DNA of 64,000 nt from JACMJL01 sp963791805 (GCA_963791805.1 CAWBTU010000004.1:248001-312000); one strand, 5' to 3'; counted from the first letter of the stretch, positions 23,381 through 31,294 are shown. Translations and numbers: made by a program. Notes: a model not told the origin generated them from the letters alone.

Positions 23381-24049
23381 ATGACATTCATTATAGAAAA
23401 TTGGGTGGAAAATCTTGTATTAAAAATAAAAAATGAGTTTGGGGATAGGGTTACCTTTATAGGGTTACAAGGAAGTTTCAAACGCAAAGAAGCCAGTGAT
23501 AGTAGTGATATAGATATTGTAGTTATTTTGAATGAGCTAACTATTCAAGATTTGAAAAAATATGAGGAGATAATTTCTCAAATGCCCCATAAGGAAAAAG
23601 CCTGTGGATTTATTTCTGGGCAAAGTGAAATTCTAGGGTGGGAAAAATCTGATTTATTTCAATTCTATTATGATACGCAGCCAATCTATGGCAGCATAGA
23701 CTATTTGCTGCCCCTAATTGACAAAGCTGATATTAAACGTGCTATAAAAATAGGTGCATGTAATCTGTATCATGCCTGTTGTCATAATTTTCTCTATGAA
23801 AAAAGTTCCGAAATCTTATCGGCATTGTACAAATCATCATTTTTTATTTTGCAAGCTAAATATTTTGATGAAACCAATAGATATATAAGCAGCAAGGTTG
23901 ACTTGGTAAAACAGCTAAGCGGAATAGATAAAGAGATATTGGAGATTTGCATGAATAGAAAAAAACTAATTGAAATTGATGAAGTGGATTTGTCTCTATA
24001 TTCTGAGAAAATCATTATGTGGAGTAGTACCCTTTTACGAAGGTACTGA
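23381..24049 (+). CDS. Nucleotidyltransferase-domain protein (aminoglycoside-type)
   Basis: 222 residues. The N-terminal polymerase-beta-like nucleotidyltransferase signature is FIGLQGSFKRKEASDSSDID then IVVIL (about 30-54), with the GS...D-x-D metal site. The C-terminal part (~110-222) is helical, ending LYSEKIIMWSSTLLRRY, as in kanamycin/ANT-like nucleotidyltransferases. This suggests nucleotidyl transfer to a small substrate such as an aminoglycoside, but true drug resistance is unproven. AGGTGAG precedes the ATG. It is the first intact plus-strand gene after the trpS and cat remnants. Confidence 0.8.
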   Translation: MTFIIENWVENLVLKIKNEFGDRVTFIGLQGSFKRKEASDSSDIDIVVILNELTIQDLKKYEEIISQMPHKEKACGFISGQSEILGWEKSDLFQFYYDTQPIYGSIDYLLPLIDKADIKRAIKIGACNLYHACCHNFLYEKSSEILSALYKSSFFILQAKYFDETNRYISSKVDLVKQLSGIDKEILEICMNRKKLIEIDEVDLSLYSEKIIMWSSTLLRRY

Positions 24050-24131
24050 TAAAATCCATTTTGATAAATAGGAAAATTTATGATATGTAGATATACTTGA
24101 AAAAAATATTATTAGAAGGTAGGTATAATAA

Positions 24132-24767
24132 ATGAAAGTTGTAGCGTTTAACGGAAGTCCAAATAAAGAAGGGAACACTTATCATGCTATAAAAATAGTT
24201 GCTAGTGAACTTGAAAAAGAAGGAATAGAAACAGAAATTATTCATGTAGGTAACAAGTCAATTAGAGGATGTATTGCCTGTAATCAATGTGTAAAAAACA
24301 AAGATGGAAAATGTGCACTTCCAGGTGATGAGGTTAACCAGTGGATTGAAAAAATGAAAGAAGCAGATGGAATAATTTTAGGATCACCTGTACATTATTC
24401 ATCCATTGCAGCAACTATGAAATCTTTCTTAGATAGAGCATTTTATGTTACTAGTTTTAATGATGGAATGTTAAGGCATAAGGTTGGAGCATCTGTTGTT
24501 GCTGTAAGGCGTTCTGGTGGAGTTTCTACCTTTAATCAAGTGAATAATTATATTAATTATTCGGAAATGTTAGTACCAACTTCAAATTATTGGAATGTAA
24601 TTTATGGTACAAGGCCAGGAGAAGCGTTAAAAGATGAAGAAGGTGTACAAATCATGAGAGTGCTGGGAAAGAATATGGCATGGCTTATGAAATTGGTTGA
24701 TAACGGCAAAGAAAAGGTTAAAGCACCAGAAAGAGAAAATAAAAAGTATATGAATTTTATTCGCTAA
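24132..24767 (+). CDS. NADPH-dependent FMN reductase / flavodoxin-fold protein
   Basis: 211 residues. VVAFNGSPNKEGNTYHAIKI supplies the FMN phosphate loop (GSP.K.GNT, residues 3-22). CIACNQCVKNKDGKCALPGD gives the CxxC...C cluster typical of the iron-sulfur-flavoprotein-like NADPH:FMN reductase branch, and GIILGSPVHYSSIAATMKSF is the second flavin-contact loop. These cytosolic enzymes reduce quinones, nitro-compounds or metals. The gene is followed by a strong terminator (24777-24807) and lies 82 bp after the nucleotidyltransferase gene. Confidence 0.85.
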   Translation: MKVVAFNGSPNKEGNTYHAIKIVASELEKEGIETEIIHVGNKSIRGCIACNQCVKNKDGKCALPGDEVNQWIEKMKEADGIILGSPVHYSSIAATMKSFLDRAFYVTSFNDGMLRHKVGASVVAVRRSGGVSTFNQVNNYINYSEMLVPTSNYWNVIYGTRPGEALKDEEGVQIMRVLGKNMAWLMKLVDNGKEKVKAPERENKKYMNFIR

Positions 24768-24776
24768 TATAAATGA

Positions 24777-24807
24777 GGCTGTCGCACTAAAAAATAGTGC
24801 GACAGCC
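24777..24807 (+). terminator. Rho-independent terminator of the FMN reductase gene
   Basis: Perfect 13-bp stem GGCTGTCGCACTA/TAGTGCGACAGCC with an A5 loop. The stem is almost the same as at 3920-3949. It is followed by CCCATACTT rather than a clean T-run. Confidence 0.75.
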
Positions 24808-24813
24808 CCATAC

Positions 24814-24862
24814 TTCGCAACAACCTCCGAGGTTGTGATTTTCTCATTTATGTAAAAATTAG
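24814..24862 (-). repeat. Palindromic intergenic repeat, family A (copy 2, inverse orientation)
   Basis: TTCGCAACAACCTCCGAGGT, then TCTCATTTATGTAAAAATTAG. It is the only A copy lying in the opposite direction, and its right half is missing. Confidence 0.65.
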
Positions 24863-24898
24863 ACAAGAGCTAACAAGTGACTGTCACCTGTCTATTAA

Positions 24899-25024
24899 GA
24901 TGCTTTCAAGGATTGGAACTATTATAACTGTTGTGCTAGCCGAAAATCCTGCTGTGGAAGCTGTGGTATGATTGACACCGCAAACCAGCCAAGAAAAAAT
25001 CAGGAAAAGCAGTACTCCCATTAG
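24899..25024 (+). other. Cysteine-rich open frame, probable gene remnant
   Basis: Open without an ATG: DAFKDWNYYNCCASRKSCCG, then SCGMIDTANQPRKNQEKQYSH, with the stop codon inside the left edge of the family A copy 3. Five or six cysteines lie in a short span. No family recognised. It looks like the 3' end of a lost gene cut on its 5' side. Confidence 0.3.
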
Positions 25025-25092
25025 CTAATTTTTACATAAATGAAAAAATTAGCACCCCTGAAATCGTTGCGAATCGTAGATGACCTTGCTAA
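25021..25092 (+). repeat. Palindromic intergenic repeat, family A (copy 3)
   Basis: TTAGCTAATTTTTACATAAA, TGAAAAAATTAGCACCCCTG, AAATCGTTGCGAATCGTAGA and TGACCTTGCTAA. The first 30 bases form a hairpin (GCTAATTTTT/AAAAATTAGC). The right end lies 14 bp from a minus-strand stop codon. Confidence 0.75.
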
Positions 25093-25106
25093 AATTCCTT
25101 CATGAA

Positions 25107-25403
25107 TTAAGACCATCTTCCGTATTTGTTATAAGTTAATAATAGCCCATCTTTTGATTTCTTCTTATATATGCTTTTATGCCTTCTTAATCTATAAATT
25201 GTTACTATAATCGCTTTAATAAAACAATATAGAGTATCCATTAAAAGTAAGAATCCTATTGTAACAAAACATATATCAATAAAGTCTATGGAGGTTATAC
25301 TCGCTAATAAACCCAAAACAAAGTTTAGTATAAGAAGAACCAGTAAAATTATAATTGTTTTTTTTCCTAGTAATGCATCTACTCTATCCCAATTTATTAT
25401 CAT
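25107..25403 (-). CDS. Small membrane protein, unknown function
   Basis: 98 residues, start MIINWDRVDALLGKKTIIIL behind GGGGGGA. Two hydrophobic helices (about 14-36 and 45-68) are followed by a basic C-terminal tail (YRLRRHKSIYKKKSKDGLLL, then TYNKYGRWS), giving an N-in/C-in topology by the positive-inside rule. No family recognised. It is flanked on both sides by palindromic repeats (A copy 3 and B copy 2), so it looks like a single-gene cassette. Confidence 0.6.
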   Translation of the reverse strand: MIINWDRVDALLGKKTIIILLVLLILNFVLGLLASITSIDFIDICFVTIGFLLLMDTLYCFIKAIIVTIYRLRRHKSIYKKKSKDGLLLTYNKYGRWS

Positions 25404-25466
25404 AAAATCCCCCCTTAATAAAGCATTTGCGCCCCTTAGATAGTTGCTAATCACTCATTGTAAAAA

Positions 25467-25524
25467 CAAATTGTTCACAATTTGTTTACGACCCCTGGGG
25501 GTTTTTATGAGCGAAGTGAATTTG
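25467..25524 (+). repeat. Palindromic intergenic repeat, family B (copy 2)
   Basis: A perfect hairpin CAAATTGT-TC-ACAATTTG is followed by TTTACGACCCCTGGGGGTTT and TTATGAGCGAAGTGAATTTG. It cuts the 3' side of the IS1182-like remnant on the minus strand. Confidence 0.8.
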
Positions 25525-25624
25525 ATATTTTATCAATAACTCTAACTTCACTATCTTTTTCTACATAATCCTCTATTGATTCTATTCTTATTTGTTCTCT
25601 ATCATCACCGCAAATATAATTCAT
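25502..25624 (-). pseudogene. IS1182-type transposase N-terminal remnant
   Basis: With GGAG upstream, the frame reads MNYICGDDREQIRIESIEDY, then VEKDSEVRVIDKI. This is the conserved start of IS1182-family (DUF772) transposases (MNYI.G.DR.Q...SI.DY...D.PVR.ID). The frame then runs into the family B copy and stops. About 35 codons of a ~450-codon gene remain. Confidence 0.65.
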
Positions 25625-25814
25625 TTTATACTTATCTCCTTAAATGTAATTTTATACTTATATATGAAATTATACCATAGAACCTTAATTTTCGCACAGC
25701 CTGCTGGGGGTTTTATATTTTGTTTTTTTGATACATATTAGCAAGAAACGTCAATTTTCGCTTTAGAATTATTGATATAATAGATTAAAGAATTTATTTT
25801 GTGGATGTGAGCTC

Positions 25815-26596
25815 ATGGATTATTGAGATTCTGTTATAACTGCTGTTGAATATATAGAAAATAATTTAAAAAGTAATCTTACTTTAAATGATATAGCAAG
25901 AGAAGTATTAATATCGCCTTATTATTTTCATAGAATTTTTAGGCTGATTGTAAATAAATCCCTTATGGAGTATATACGCCTCCGAAGACTTACTTTATCT
26001 GCAGTTCATATTGCAGACAATAGAAAAATACTTGATGTTGCTTTGGAGTATGGTTTTAATTCAGAGGAAACCTATATAAGAGCTTTTAAAAAGGTTTTTA
26101 GCATGACACCTGGAGAATTTAAAAAATCTGGGAATAAGCTTTTATTCTTTGAAAGGTGGAAGCCGGTAGATGCTAATATAGTAAAGCTGTCTAATGGTGC
26201 TATTTTGGAGCCTGTAATAGAATGATAACTGAGGGAAGACAAAGGATTCGCAACTTAAAAAATCCACATTATTTATATGGGATTGTGCAATCTAATGATT
26301 TTAAAAACAACTTAAACTATTTTACAGGCTTTGAAGTTACAGGAAATGAAGCATGGAATGGCCTTAGAAAACTTAGTATTGCGGCAAATAAATATGCCGT
26401 TTTTAAGTATATAGGTAAAATATCTCCTTTAGATCTTTCACCCAAATATACAAGAGAAACTTACAAGTATGTACTTGATATATGGCTTCCCAATTCAGGC
26501 TATAAATTAAAGGATAACTACTTGATTGAATTTTTTGATGAAGAGGTATTAAAGGAAGATTATCTAGAAATGGATATCATGCTGCCTATTAAATAA
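25815..26596 (+). pseudogene. AraC family regulator with GyrI-like effector domain, interrupted
   Basis: Codon 4 is TGA (ATG GAT TAT TGA). Beyond it the frame is a good AraC HTH domain: SVITAVEYIENNLKSNLTLN, ISPYYFHRIFRLIVNKSLME and LEYGFNSEETYIRAFKKVFS. It ends at 26225 with EPVIE then TGA TAA. An overlapping frame from 26222 gives the C-terminal GyrI-like effector domain (NPHYLYGIVQSNDFKNNLNY, WLPNSGYKLKDNYLIEFFDE) with its beginning missing. A nonsense codon plus a broken linker indicates a decayed gene. The alternative is two overlapping small proteins from 25965 and 26222. It lies 23 bp upstream of the MFS pump gene, which it probably once controlled. Confidence 0.7.
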
Positions 26597-26619
26597 AAAG
26601 AAATTTTGGAGGTAAAATT

Positions 26620-27882
26620 ATGCTAGGTATTAAAGATAATAGAAATTTTAATTTATTATTCTTAGGAAAGATAATTTCTCAATTTGGTGATCAGGTATTT
26701 GCATTTGGACTTGCTTGGTATGTGCTAACAATAACGCAATCCAGCATTAAAATGTCCATTGTACTTATTTTAACAGCACTTCCCACTGTTCTTCTGGGTC
26801 CCTTTGGCGGACTTCTTGCTGATATTAAAAGTAGAAAATCTATACTTGTTATTATGGATTTAGTAAGAATGCTTATGCTTATTATTTTATCAGGACTGGC
26901 TTTTTTAGGCATGCTAAATCTTGCTACAATATATAGTGTCAGTATTATCTTGGGAATTTGTGCTGCAATTTTCAACCCCGCAGCTACAGCAATTATACCC
27001 AACATTGTAGAACCTTCAGATATTAATAAGGCTATTTCTGCAAATCAATTTGTTTCAAGCTTGTGTTCCATTGTAGGTATGGTTTTAGGAAGTATTATAT
27101 ATGGTTTTCTTGGTATAAAAGCAATACTTATCATTGATGCAATATCATTCTTTCTATCAGCTATATTTGAAAATTCTTTAGTCATACCAAAGATTAATAT
27201 TCAAAAGGAATTTAGTTCAAATCCCTCAAAAAAATCCTTTAGCATGATTAAAGAAGGGTTTATTTATTTAAGAAAGAAAAAAGGGCTTTATCACTTATTT
27301 ATATACTTTTCAGTCACAAATTTGATTCTCTTTCCAATAGGAATGCTGTTTTTACCTTATATTTTTAATGTAATAATTAAATCTACTTCATTTCAGGCTG
27401 GTATTGTACAAGCTACCTTTCCACTGGGTTGTATGGTAGGTGCCATTTTATATTCAAAAATTAATAAGAAACCCTCTATACATAAGATGGTAGTATTTGC
27501 ATTCTTTATTGCAGGCATTGTAATATATTGCAATGCACTAGCAATCATCCCAGGGGCGACTACCTATTTATCAAAATGGTCTTATACTATTTATTATTCT
27601 GTACTTAACATATTGCTAGGAATAGTAATCGTATGGGTAAATATAACTGTTGGCGTGATTTGTCAACAGGAGGTAGAGGATACCTTTAGAGGAAGAGTTA
27701 GTTCTTTACTTCAGTCATTATCAGGAGCATCTGTTCCAATAGGCTATCTCTTAGGGGGATTTATTGCACAAAAATTTAGAATGTACAATATCCTCTTTGT
27801 ATTGGCATCAATGGTTGTATTTATAACTTTACTTGTATTGTCTGATAAGAATATAAAAGGACTACAAAGCCAAGAACAATAA
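26620..27882 (+). CDS. MFS transporter (macrolide-efflux MefA-like)
   Basis: 420 residues, twelve predicted membrane helices. The N-terminus NFNLLFLGKIISQFGDQVFA and the loop GPFGGLLADIKSRKS (MFS motif A variant, about 62-76) match the MFS_3/macrolide-efflux group. The C-terminus QKFRMYNILFVLASMVVFIT is the part that also survives as a fragment at 13401-13499. GGAGGT precedes the ATG. Proton-driven export of a hydrophobic drug from the inner membrane is likely; the drug is not known. The interrupted AraC gene lies just upstream on the same strand. Confidence 0.85.
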   Translation: MLGIKDNRNFNLLFLGKIISQFGDQVFAFGLAWYVLTITQSSIKMSIVLILTALPTVLLGPFGGLLADIKSRKSILVIMDLVRMLMLIILSGLAFLGMLNLATIYSVSIILGICAAIFNPAATAIIPNIVEPSDINKAISANQFVSSLCSIVGMVLGSIIYGFLGIKAILIIDAISFFLSAIFENSLVIPKINIQKEFSSNPSKKSFSMIKEGFIYLRKKKGLYHLFIYFSVTNLILFPIGMLFLPYIFNVIIKSTSFQAGIVQATFPLGCMVGAILYSKINKKPSIHKMVVFAFFIAGIVIYCNALAIIPGATTYLSKWSYTIYYSVLNILLGIVIVWVNITVGVICQQEVEDTFRGRVSSLLQSLSGASVPIGYLLGGFIAQKFRMYNILFVLASMVVFITLLVLSDKNIKGLQSQEQ

Positions 27883-27904
27883 ATTTATTTTGCACTAACC
27901 ATTT

Positions 27905-27943
27905 TAATGAAAAAATTTCTTCCTAGAAGATTCACTATTTGAA
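27905..27943 (-). pseudogene. Fragment resembling the 3' end of the phosphatidyltransferase gene
   Basis: TTTTAATGAAAAAATTTCTT, then CCTAGAAGATTCACTATTTG, resembles 13803-13845, the 3' end of the CDP-alcohol phosphatidyltransferase gene, with several mismatches. Together with the MFS fragment at 13401 this implies that the two loci descend from one arrangement. Confidence 0.5.
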
Positions 27944-27957
27944 GCCCTGTAGCAAAG

Positions 27958-28020
27958 CAAATTGTTCACAATTTGTTTACGACCCCCGAGAGGTTTTATG
28001 AACGAAGCGAATTTGCTAGC
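27958..28020 (+). repeat. Palindromic intergenic repeat, family B (copy 3)
   Basis: CAAATTGTTCACAATTTG hairpin, then TTTACGACCCCCGAGAGGTT, TTATGAACGAAGCGAATTTG and CTAGC. Its outer ends, TAGCAAAGCAAATT (27951) and AATTTGCTAGC, are inverse of each other. It continues without a gap into repeat C copy 2. Confidence 0.8.
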
Positions 28021-28364
28021 AGAAAATTGAAGTTTATTCCACAATGCTTATCACCAATATAACAACTTTAGAATAAACGAATAAAACATTTTCAAAACTA
28101 AAAATCTTATGTTTTTAAAAACTTAAGAACGTAAGAAGCAATAGTCATAATGCGGATTAGAGCGTTATTGTAATTTTTTTTATCAACTAAATCCATAGAT
28201 ATTCCACTATTATTAATATCGGTTTATAAGTTTCTAACACCTTACAGAGATTATCAATTTGATTTCCAGATGTTTTTGTTGCCCTTCATTGCTTGTCCTT
28301 GGAAAAAATTGTTCCCCTGAAAATTGTTTCCCTGAGGTACTTGTGAGAGAAACGAACTTGCTAC
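28017..28364 (-). repeat. Repeat C-D unit without a nuclease gene (solo copy)
   Basis: About 348 bp matching 30963-31294 (upstream flank of the truncated Rpn gene): the AGCAGAAAATTGAAG half (C), then GCGTTATTGTAATTT through AACGAACTTGCTAC (D). No Rpn gene is attached here. It contains a 29-codon open frame (28107-28196, minus) preserved in the other copy. Confidence 0.75.
28107..28196 (-). other. Conserved 29-codon open frame in repeat C-D (copy 1)
   Basis: MDLVDKKNYNNALIRIMTIA then SYVLKFLKT. The other copy, 31054-31143, has MDLVDKRNYNNALIPSMTIA then the same SYVLKFLKT, with length and stop conserved. No ribosome binding site better than GTGGA. It may be a small peptide or the tail of a lost gene. 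Confidence 0.3.
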
Positions 28365-28484
28365 TTAGCATAAATAAAATCTACAACAATATAGTATAAG
28401 TTACATAAAGAAAGCTAAAATTAATTAAGAAAATATAGTTATATCTGTAATACTCTAATATTATATAAATGGGAGAGATTTACT

Positions 28485-29342
28485 ATGCCAAATATATTCT
28501 GGTATTATTGTGTAGTTGCTATTGGAATACTATTAATAGTAATTTCAATGATTAAAAAAAGAAATTTTGTAGATTTATTTTCATTCTTTTTAGCTTTTTC
28601 GTCACTAGGCTATCTATGTGAGATATTGGTATTATTCGTATTAGGCAGTTATCAATATAAACCCGGGGTGTTTAAAGATTATATTGCTGAAGATATCTTG
28701 GGCCATCTTATGTGTAATGGATTCTTTTGGGGAGGTACTGCAATTTTTGTAGTAGTTTTTTCATTAAACTCCTTTTGGATATTTTTGATATCTATTGCTT
28801 ACATGCTTGTTGAGCTTTTGTTTTTAAAGTTGGGTATCTATGAGCATCATTGGTGGAAATTATATATGACAGGTGTTGGAGCATTCGTAATTTTCACTTT
28901 AACAAAAAAATGGTTTTACGGATTATATAAAGATAGACATCAGTTTTTGAGAAAGTTTACGTTTTTTATGATAGCATGGGTAATTCTACAAGGGTCATCT
29001 GTGGTGCAAAATCTTTTAGACAAACAGCATTTTAAAATAGGCTTTGTTAACAATGTGTATCAAGATAGTATTTTGTTCAGCGTTCCATATCAGTTGTGTT
29101 TAGCTGTACTATACTCAGTTTTTGTTACTAGCCATAAGAAATGGTATTATGTGATTTTTCCTCTGATTTTAAACATATTGATGGATAGTCTCTTTGTGTT
29201 TGTAAATATATTAAATTTCTATAATAGTTGGAATTTATTTTATTTCGAGTTTATCCGTATTTTGGGTTTTATTATTTTTCTTGTGCTTGAAAGGTATACT
29301 TTATGGTCTAAATCGTATTTGTTAAAAGGTGCTAAGAATTAG
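28485..29342 (+). CDS. Polytopic membrane protein, unknown function
   Basis: 285 residues, about eight hydrophobic helices and almost no hydrophilic domain (WYYCVVAIGILLIVISMIKK at the N-terminus, GFIIFLVLERYTLWSKSYLL at the C-terminus). A conserved-looking loop, YIAEDILGHLMCNGFFWGGT, lies between helices 2 and 3. It resembles the CBO0543-type clostridial membrane proteins in composition, but I do not assign a family firmly. GGGAGAG precedes the start. It converges with another membrane protein gene at 29370, sharing the terminator at 29328-29364. Confidence 0.65.
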   Translation: MPNIFWYYCVVAIGILLIVISMIKKRNFVDLFSFFLAFSSLGYLCEILVLFVLGSYQYKPGVFKDYIAEDILGHLMCNGFFWGGTAIFVVVFSLNSFWIFLISIAYMLVELLFLKLGIYEHHWWKLYMTGVGAFVIFTLTKKWFYGLYKDRHQFLRKFTFFMIAWVILQGSSVVQNLLDKQHFKIGFVNNVYQDSILFSVPYQLCLAVLYSVFVTSHKKWYYVIFPLILNILMDSLFVFVNILNFYNSWNLFYFEFIRILGFIIFLVLERYTLWSKSYLLKGAKN

Positions 29343-29364
29343 CGTTTATCTAAACCTTAGCACC
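29328..29364 (+). terminator. Terminator between two convergent membrane-protein genes
   Basis: GGTGCTAAG/CTTAGCACC stem with a 19-base loop; the left arm overlaps the end of the upstream gene. TTGTTTTAG follows on the plus strand, so it mainly serves the gene ending at 29342. Confidence 0.6.
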
Positions 29365-29369
29365 TTGTT

Positions 29370-29852
29370 TTAGTCAAGATGAATCCATCTTCTCTTTTTT
29401 CTATTGCCGTCATAAACCTTTTCCTCTCCTACAACCACAAGAGACGTCCATACAAATACTGATAATGCTGCTACGCTGTGAATAAAGCTTAGCATTACAT
29501 CAAAGCTCCCGTAGGAGAAGGCTCCTAACTGAATATAAATATATTGTAAAGCTAAGAAGGCTATAGCTACTATTAATACAGCCATCAGCTTTGATAACGA
29601 ATTTTCATCAATCCAGTTAAGCATAAGAAATCCTATCCCTGCTAGAGCTAAAAGTTGAAAAAGTGATGCTCTTCCAATTGGGATTAATATATGCTGATAA
29701 CTATAATACCCTAAATAAGAAGATATATTATCAACAAATATCATCCACAGTACAGAGACTACAGCTGTGTAACGTAATTCTTTTATTCTGTCAGAGGGTA
29801 ATGCAATAAATACTATCGTCCATACAATAACGAAAAATATAAAGTGCTCCAT
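29370..29852 (-). CDS. CBO0543-like membrane protein
   Basis: 160 residues with five hydrophobic helices: FIFFVIVWTIVFIALPSDRI at the N-terminus, then YTAVVSVLWMIFVDNISSYL, RASLFQLLALAGIGFLMLNW, LMAVLIVAIAFLALQYIYIQ and FIHSVAALSVFVWTSLVVVG. The size, WxxFVDN block and helix pattern match small clostridial/bacillar membrane proteins of the CBO0543 type, whose role is unknown (some are near spore-germination genes). AGGAGG lies close to the ATG. The 3' end is shared with the convergent gene's terminator. Confidence 0.65.
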   Translation of the reverse strand: MEHFIFFVIVWTIVFIALPSDRIKELRYTAVVSVLWMIFVDNISSYLGYYSYQHILIPIGRASLFQLLALAGIGFLMLNWIDENSLSKLMAVLIVAIAFLALQYIYIQLGAFSYGSFDVMLSFIHSVAALSVFVWTSLVVVGEEKVYDGNRKKRRWIHLD

Positions 29853-30029
29853 ATATGCCTCCTAAATATTAACAATTAAAATGTTGCATTATACTTAATA
29901 TTCCTCACTAAAAATTTTCTATGCTTTATTACAAGAGGATAAAACTGACTAATGCGGTATTGAAAAATGTTACATTTTATTTTGTTATACATAAGAATCT
30001 TTGCAATGAATATAGACAAACATGATTGG

Positions 30030-30043
30030 TAAATTACTATTTA
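30030..30043 (+). repeat. S motif (TAAATTACTATTTA) joined to family A copy 4
   Basis: S motif running straight into TAGCTAATTTTTACAC of the family A copy, showing that the S motif is the outer edge of the same type of element. Confidence 0.6.
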
Positions 30044-30112
30044 GCTAATTTTTACACAAATAAGAAAATTATCATCCCTGAGGTCGTTGCGAAACGAAGT
30101 TGAGCTTGCTAA
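30041..30112 (+). repeat. Palindromic intergenic repeat, family A (copy 4)
   Basis: TTAGCTAATTTTTACACAAA, then TATCATCCCTGAGGTCGTTG and CGAAACGAAGTTGAGCTTGC with final TAA. It is followed within four bases by ACCATACTAAAACAAAAAAT, the 3' flank of the second Rpn copy. Confidence 0.75.
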
Positions 30113-30185
30113 TCACCATACTAAAACAAAAAATCTCCTCACTCTAAGATAAGAAGATTAATAAACCTATACTATTTTGCTGCTC

Positions 30186-30947
30186 TCAGTCCATCATATT
30201 CTTTTTTATTTCAGCTACCCTTTCTACTGGTAATCCTGTACCCTTAGCTACTATTTCTTCACTTACTCCTAGCTTCAGAAAGTTCGAAGCAGCCTCTATT
30301 GCTTTATTCTTTTCGCCAATTGCTATTCCTTCCTCTTTTGCAGTTTTAATTCGTGTCATTTGGTCATGGATTTCTGCTTCTCTGGCCTCGTAGCCCATTC
30401 TTGCTTTTTCATTCTTACTCATGACCTGCAATTGATCGTAGGCTTTACCTATTTCTTCATTTTTTTGTGCTAGCATCTCCATTACCTCCTTTGATTTCGC
30501 CGCAATAAATTCCATCCATTGAGTTATCGCCGCACTTTCATCTTTTTCTATGCCTTCCTTTTCAAGCTTTGGAAGTTCTAAGAATCTTATTTCTAATACT
30601 TCTGTTAATCTATACCTCGATTCATCTTCTGTAATATGATAGCTGGAATGTATCTTGTTTAGCGGTGTACATTCAAAATCTAATATGTTTATTGTTATAC
30701 ATTTTTTAAGCTTATCATAAGTATCTCCTGCTTTTATTTGTTCTATATACATTTTACCCCAATAGAACATGGTTCTTTCTGCCATGTATTCTGTTGGTAG
30801 TATTTGAATTTCAATATCTATTTCTTTGCCTTCTTTTGTTTTTGCTCGTACATCTAAGATTCCTTTTTTATCTTCTTTGAATTTTCTTGGTAATTCACTA
30901 TTTATTATTGTAAGTTCATTTTGATTATCTTTAATGATTATATTCAT
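30186..30947 (-). pseudogene. Rpn family nuclease, second copy, N-terminally deleted
   Basis: 253 residues, nearly identical to residues ~53-293 of the protein at 20900-21781 (NELTIINSELPRKFKEDKKG onward). The first ~52 codons and the normal ribosome binding site are gone: the DNA jumps from AAGTTCATT straight to the leader ATCTTTAATGATTATATTCA. That deletion removes the KIDFAFKLLFGDSKN part of the nuclease domain. An ATG from the old leader (MNIIIKDNQNELT) keeps the frame open, so a shortened protein could be made, but it is probably inactive. The flanks (C-D repeat upstream, ACTAAAACAAAAAAT downstream) match copy 1. Confidence 0.8.
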
Positions 30948-30962
30948 GTTTCATACCTTAAT

Positions 30963-31294
30963 TTTAGCAGAAAATTGAAGTTTATTCCACAATGTTTATT
31001 ATAAATAGAACCGCTTTACAATTAACGAATACAACATTTAAAAACTAAAAATCTTATGTTTTTAAAAACTTAAGAACGTAAGAAGCAATAGTCATACTAG
31101 GGATTAGCGCGTTATTGTAATTTCTTTTATCAACTAAATCCATAGATATTCCACTATTATTAATTTCGGTTTATAAGTTTCTAACACCTTACGGAGATTG
31201 TCAGTTTGATGTCCAGATGTTTTTGTTGCTCTTCATTGCTTGTCCTTGAAAAATTGTTCCACTGAGGTGGTTGTGAGGGAAACGAACTTGCTAC
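30963..31294 (-). repeat. Repeat C-D unit upstream of the second Rpn copy
   Basis: Same ~330-bp unit as 28017-28364, ending AAACGAACTTGCTAC. The C half is also present upstream of the first Rpn copy (21848). The D half ends with the TTGCTA signature of families A, B and E. Confidence 0.75.
31054..31143 (-). other. Conserved 29-codon open frame in repeat C-D (copy 2)
   Basis: MDLVDKRNYNNALIPSMTIA then SYVLKFLKT. It differs from the copy at 28107-28196 in three residues but keeps start, stop and length. It lies upstream of the Rpn gene on the same strand. Confidence 0.3.
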
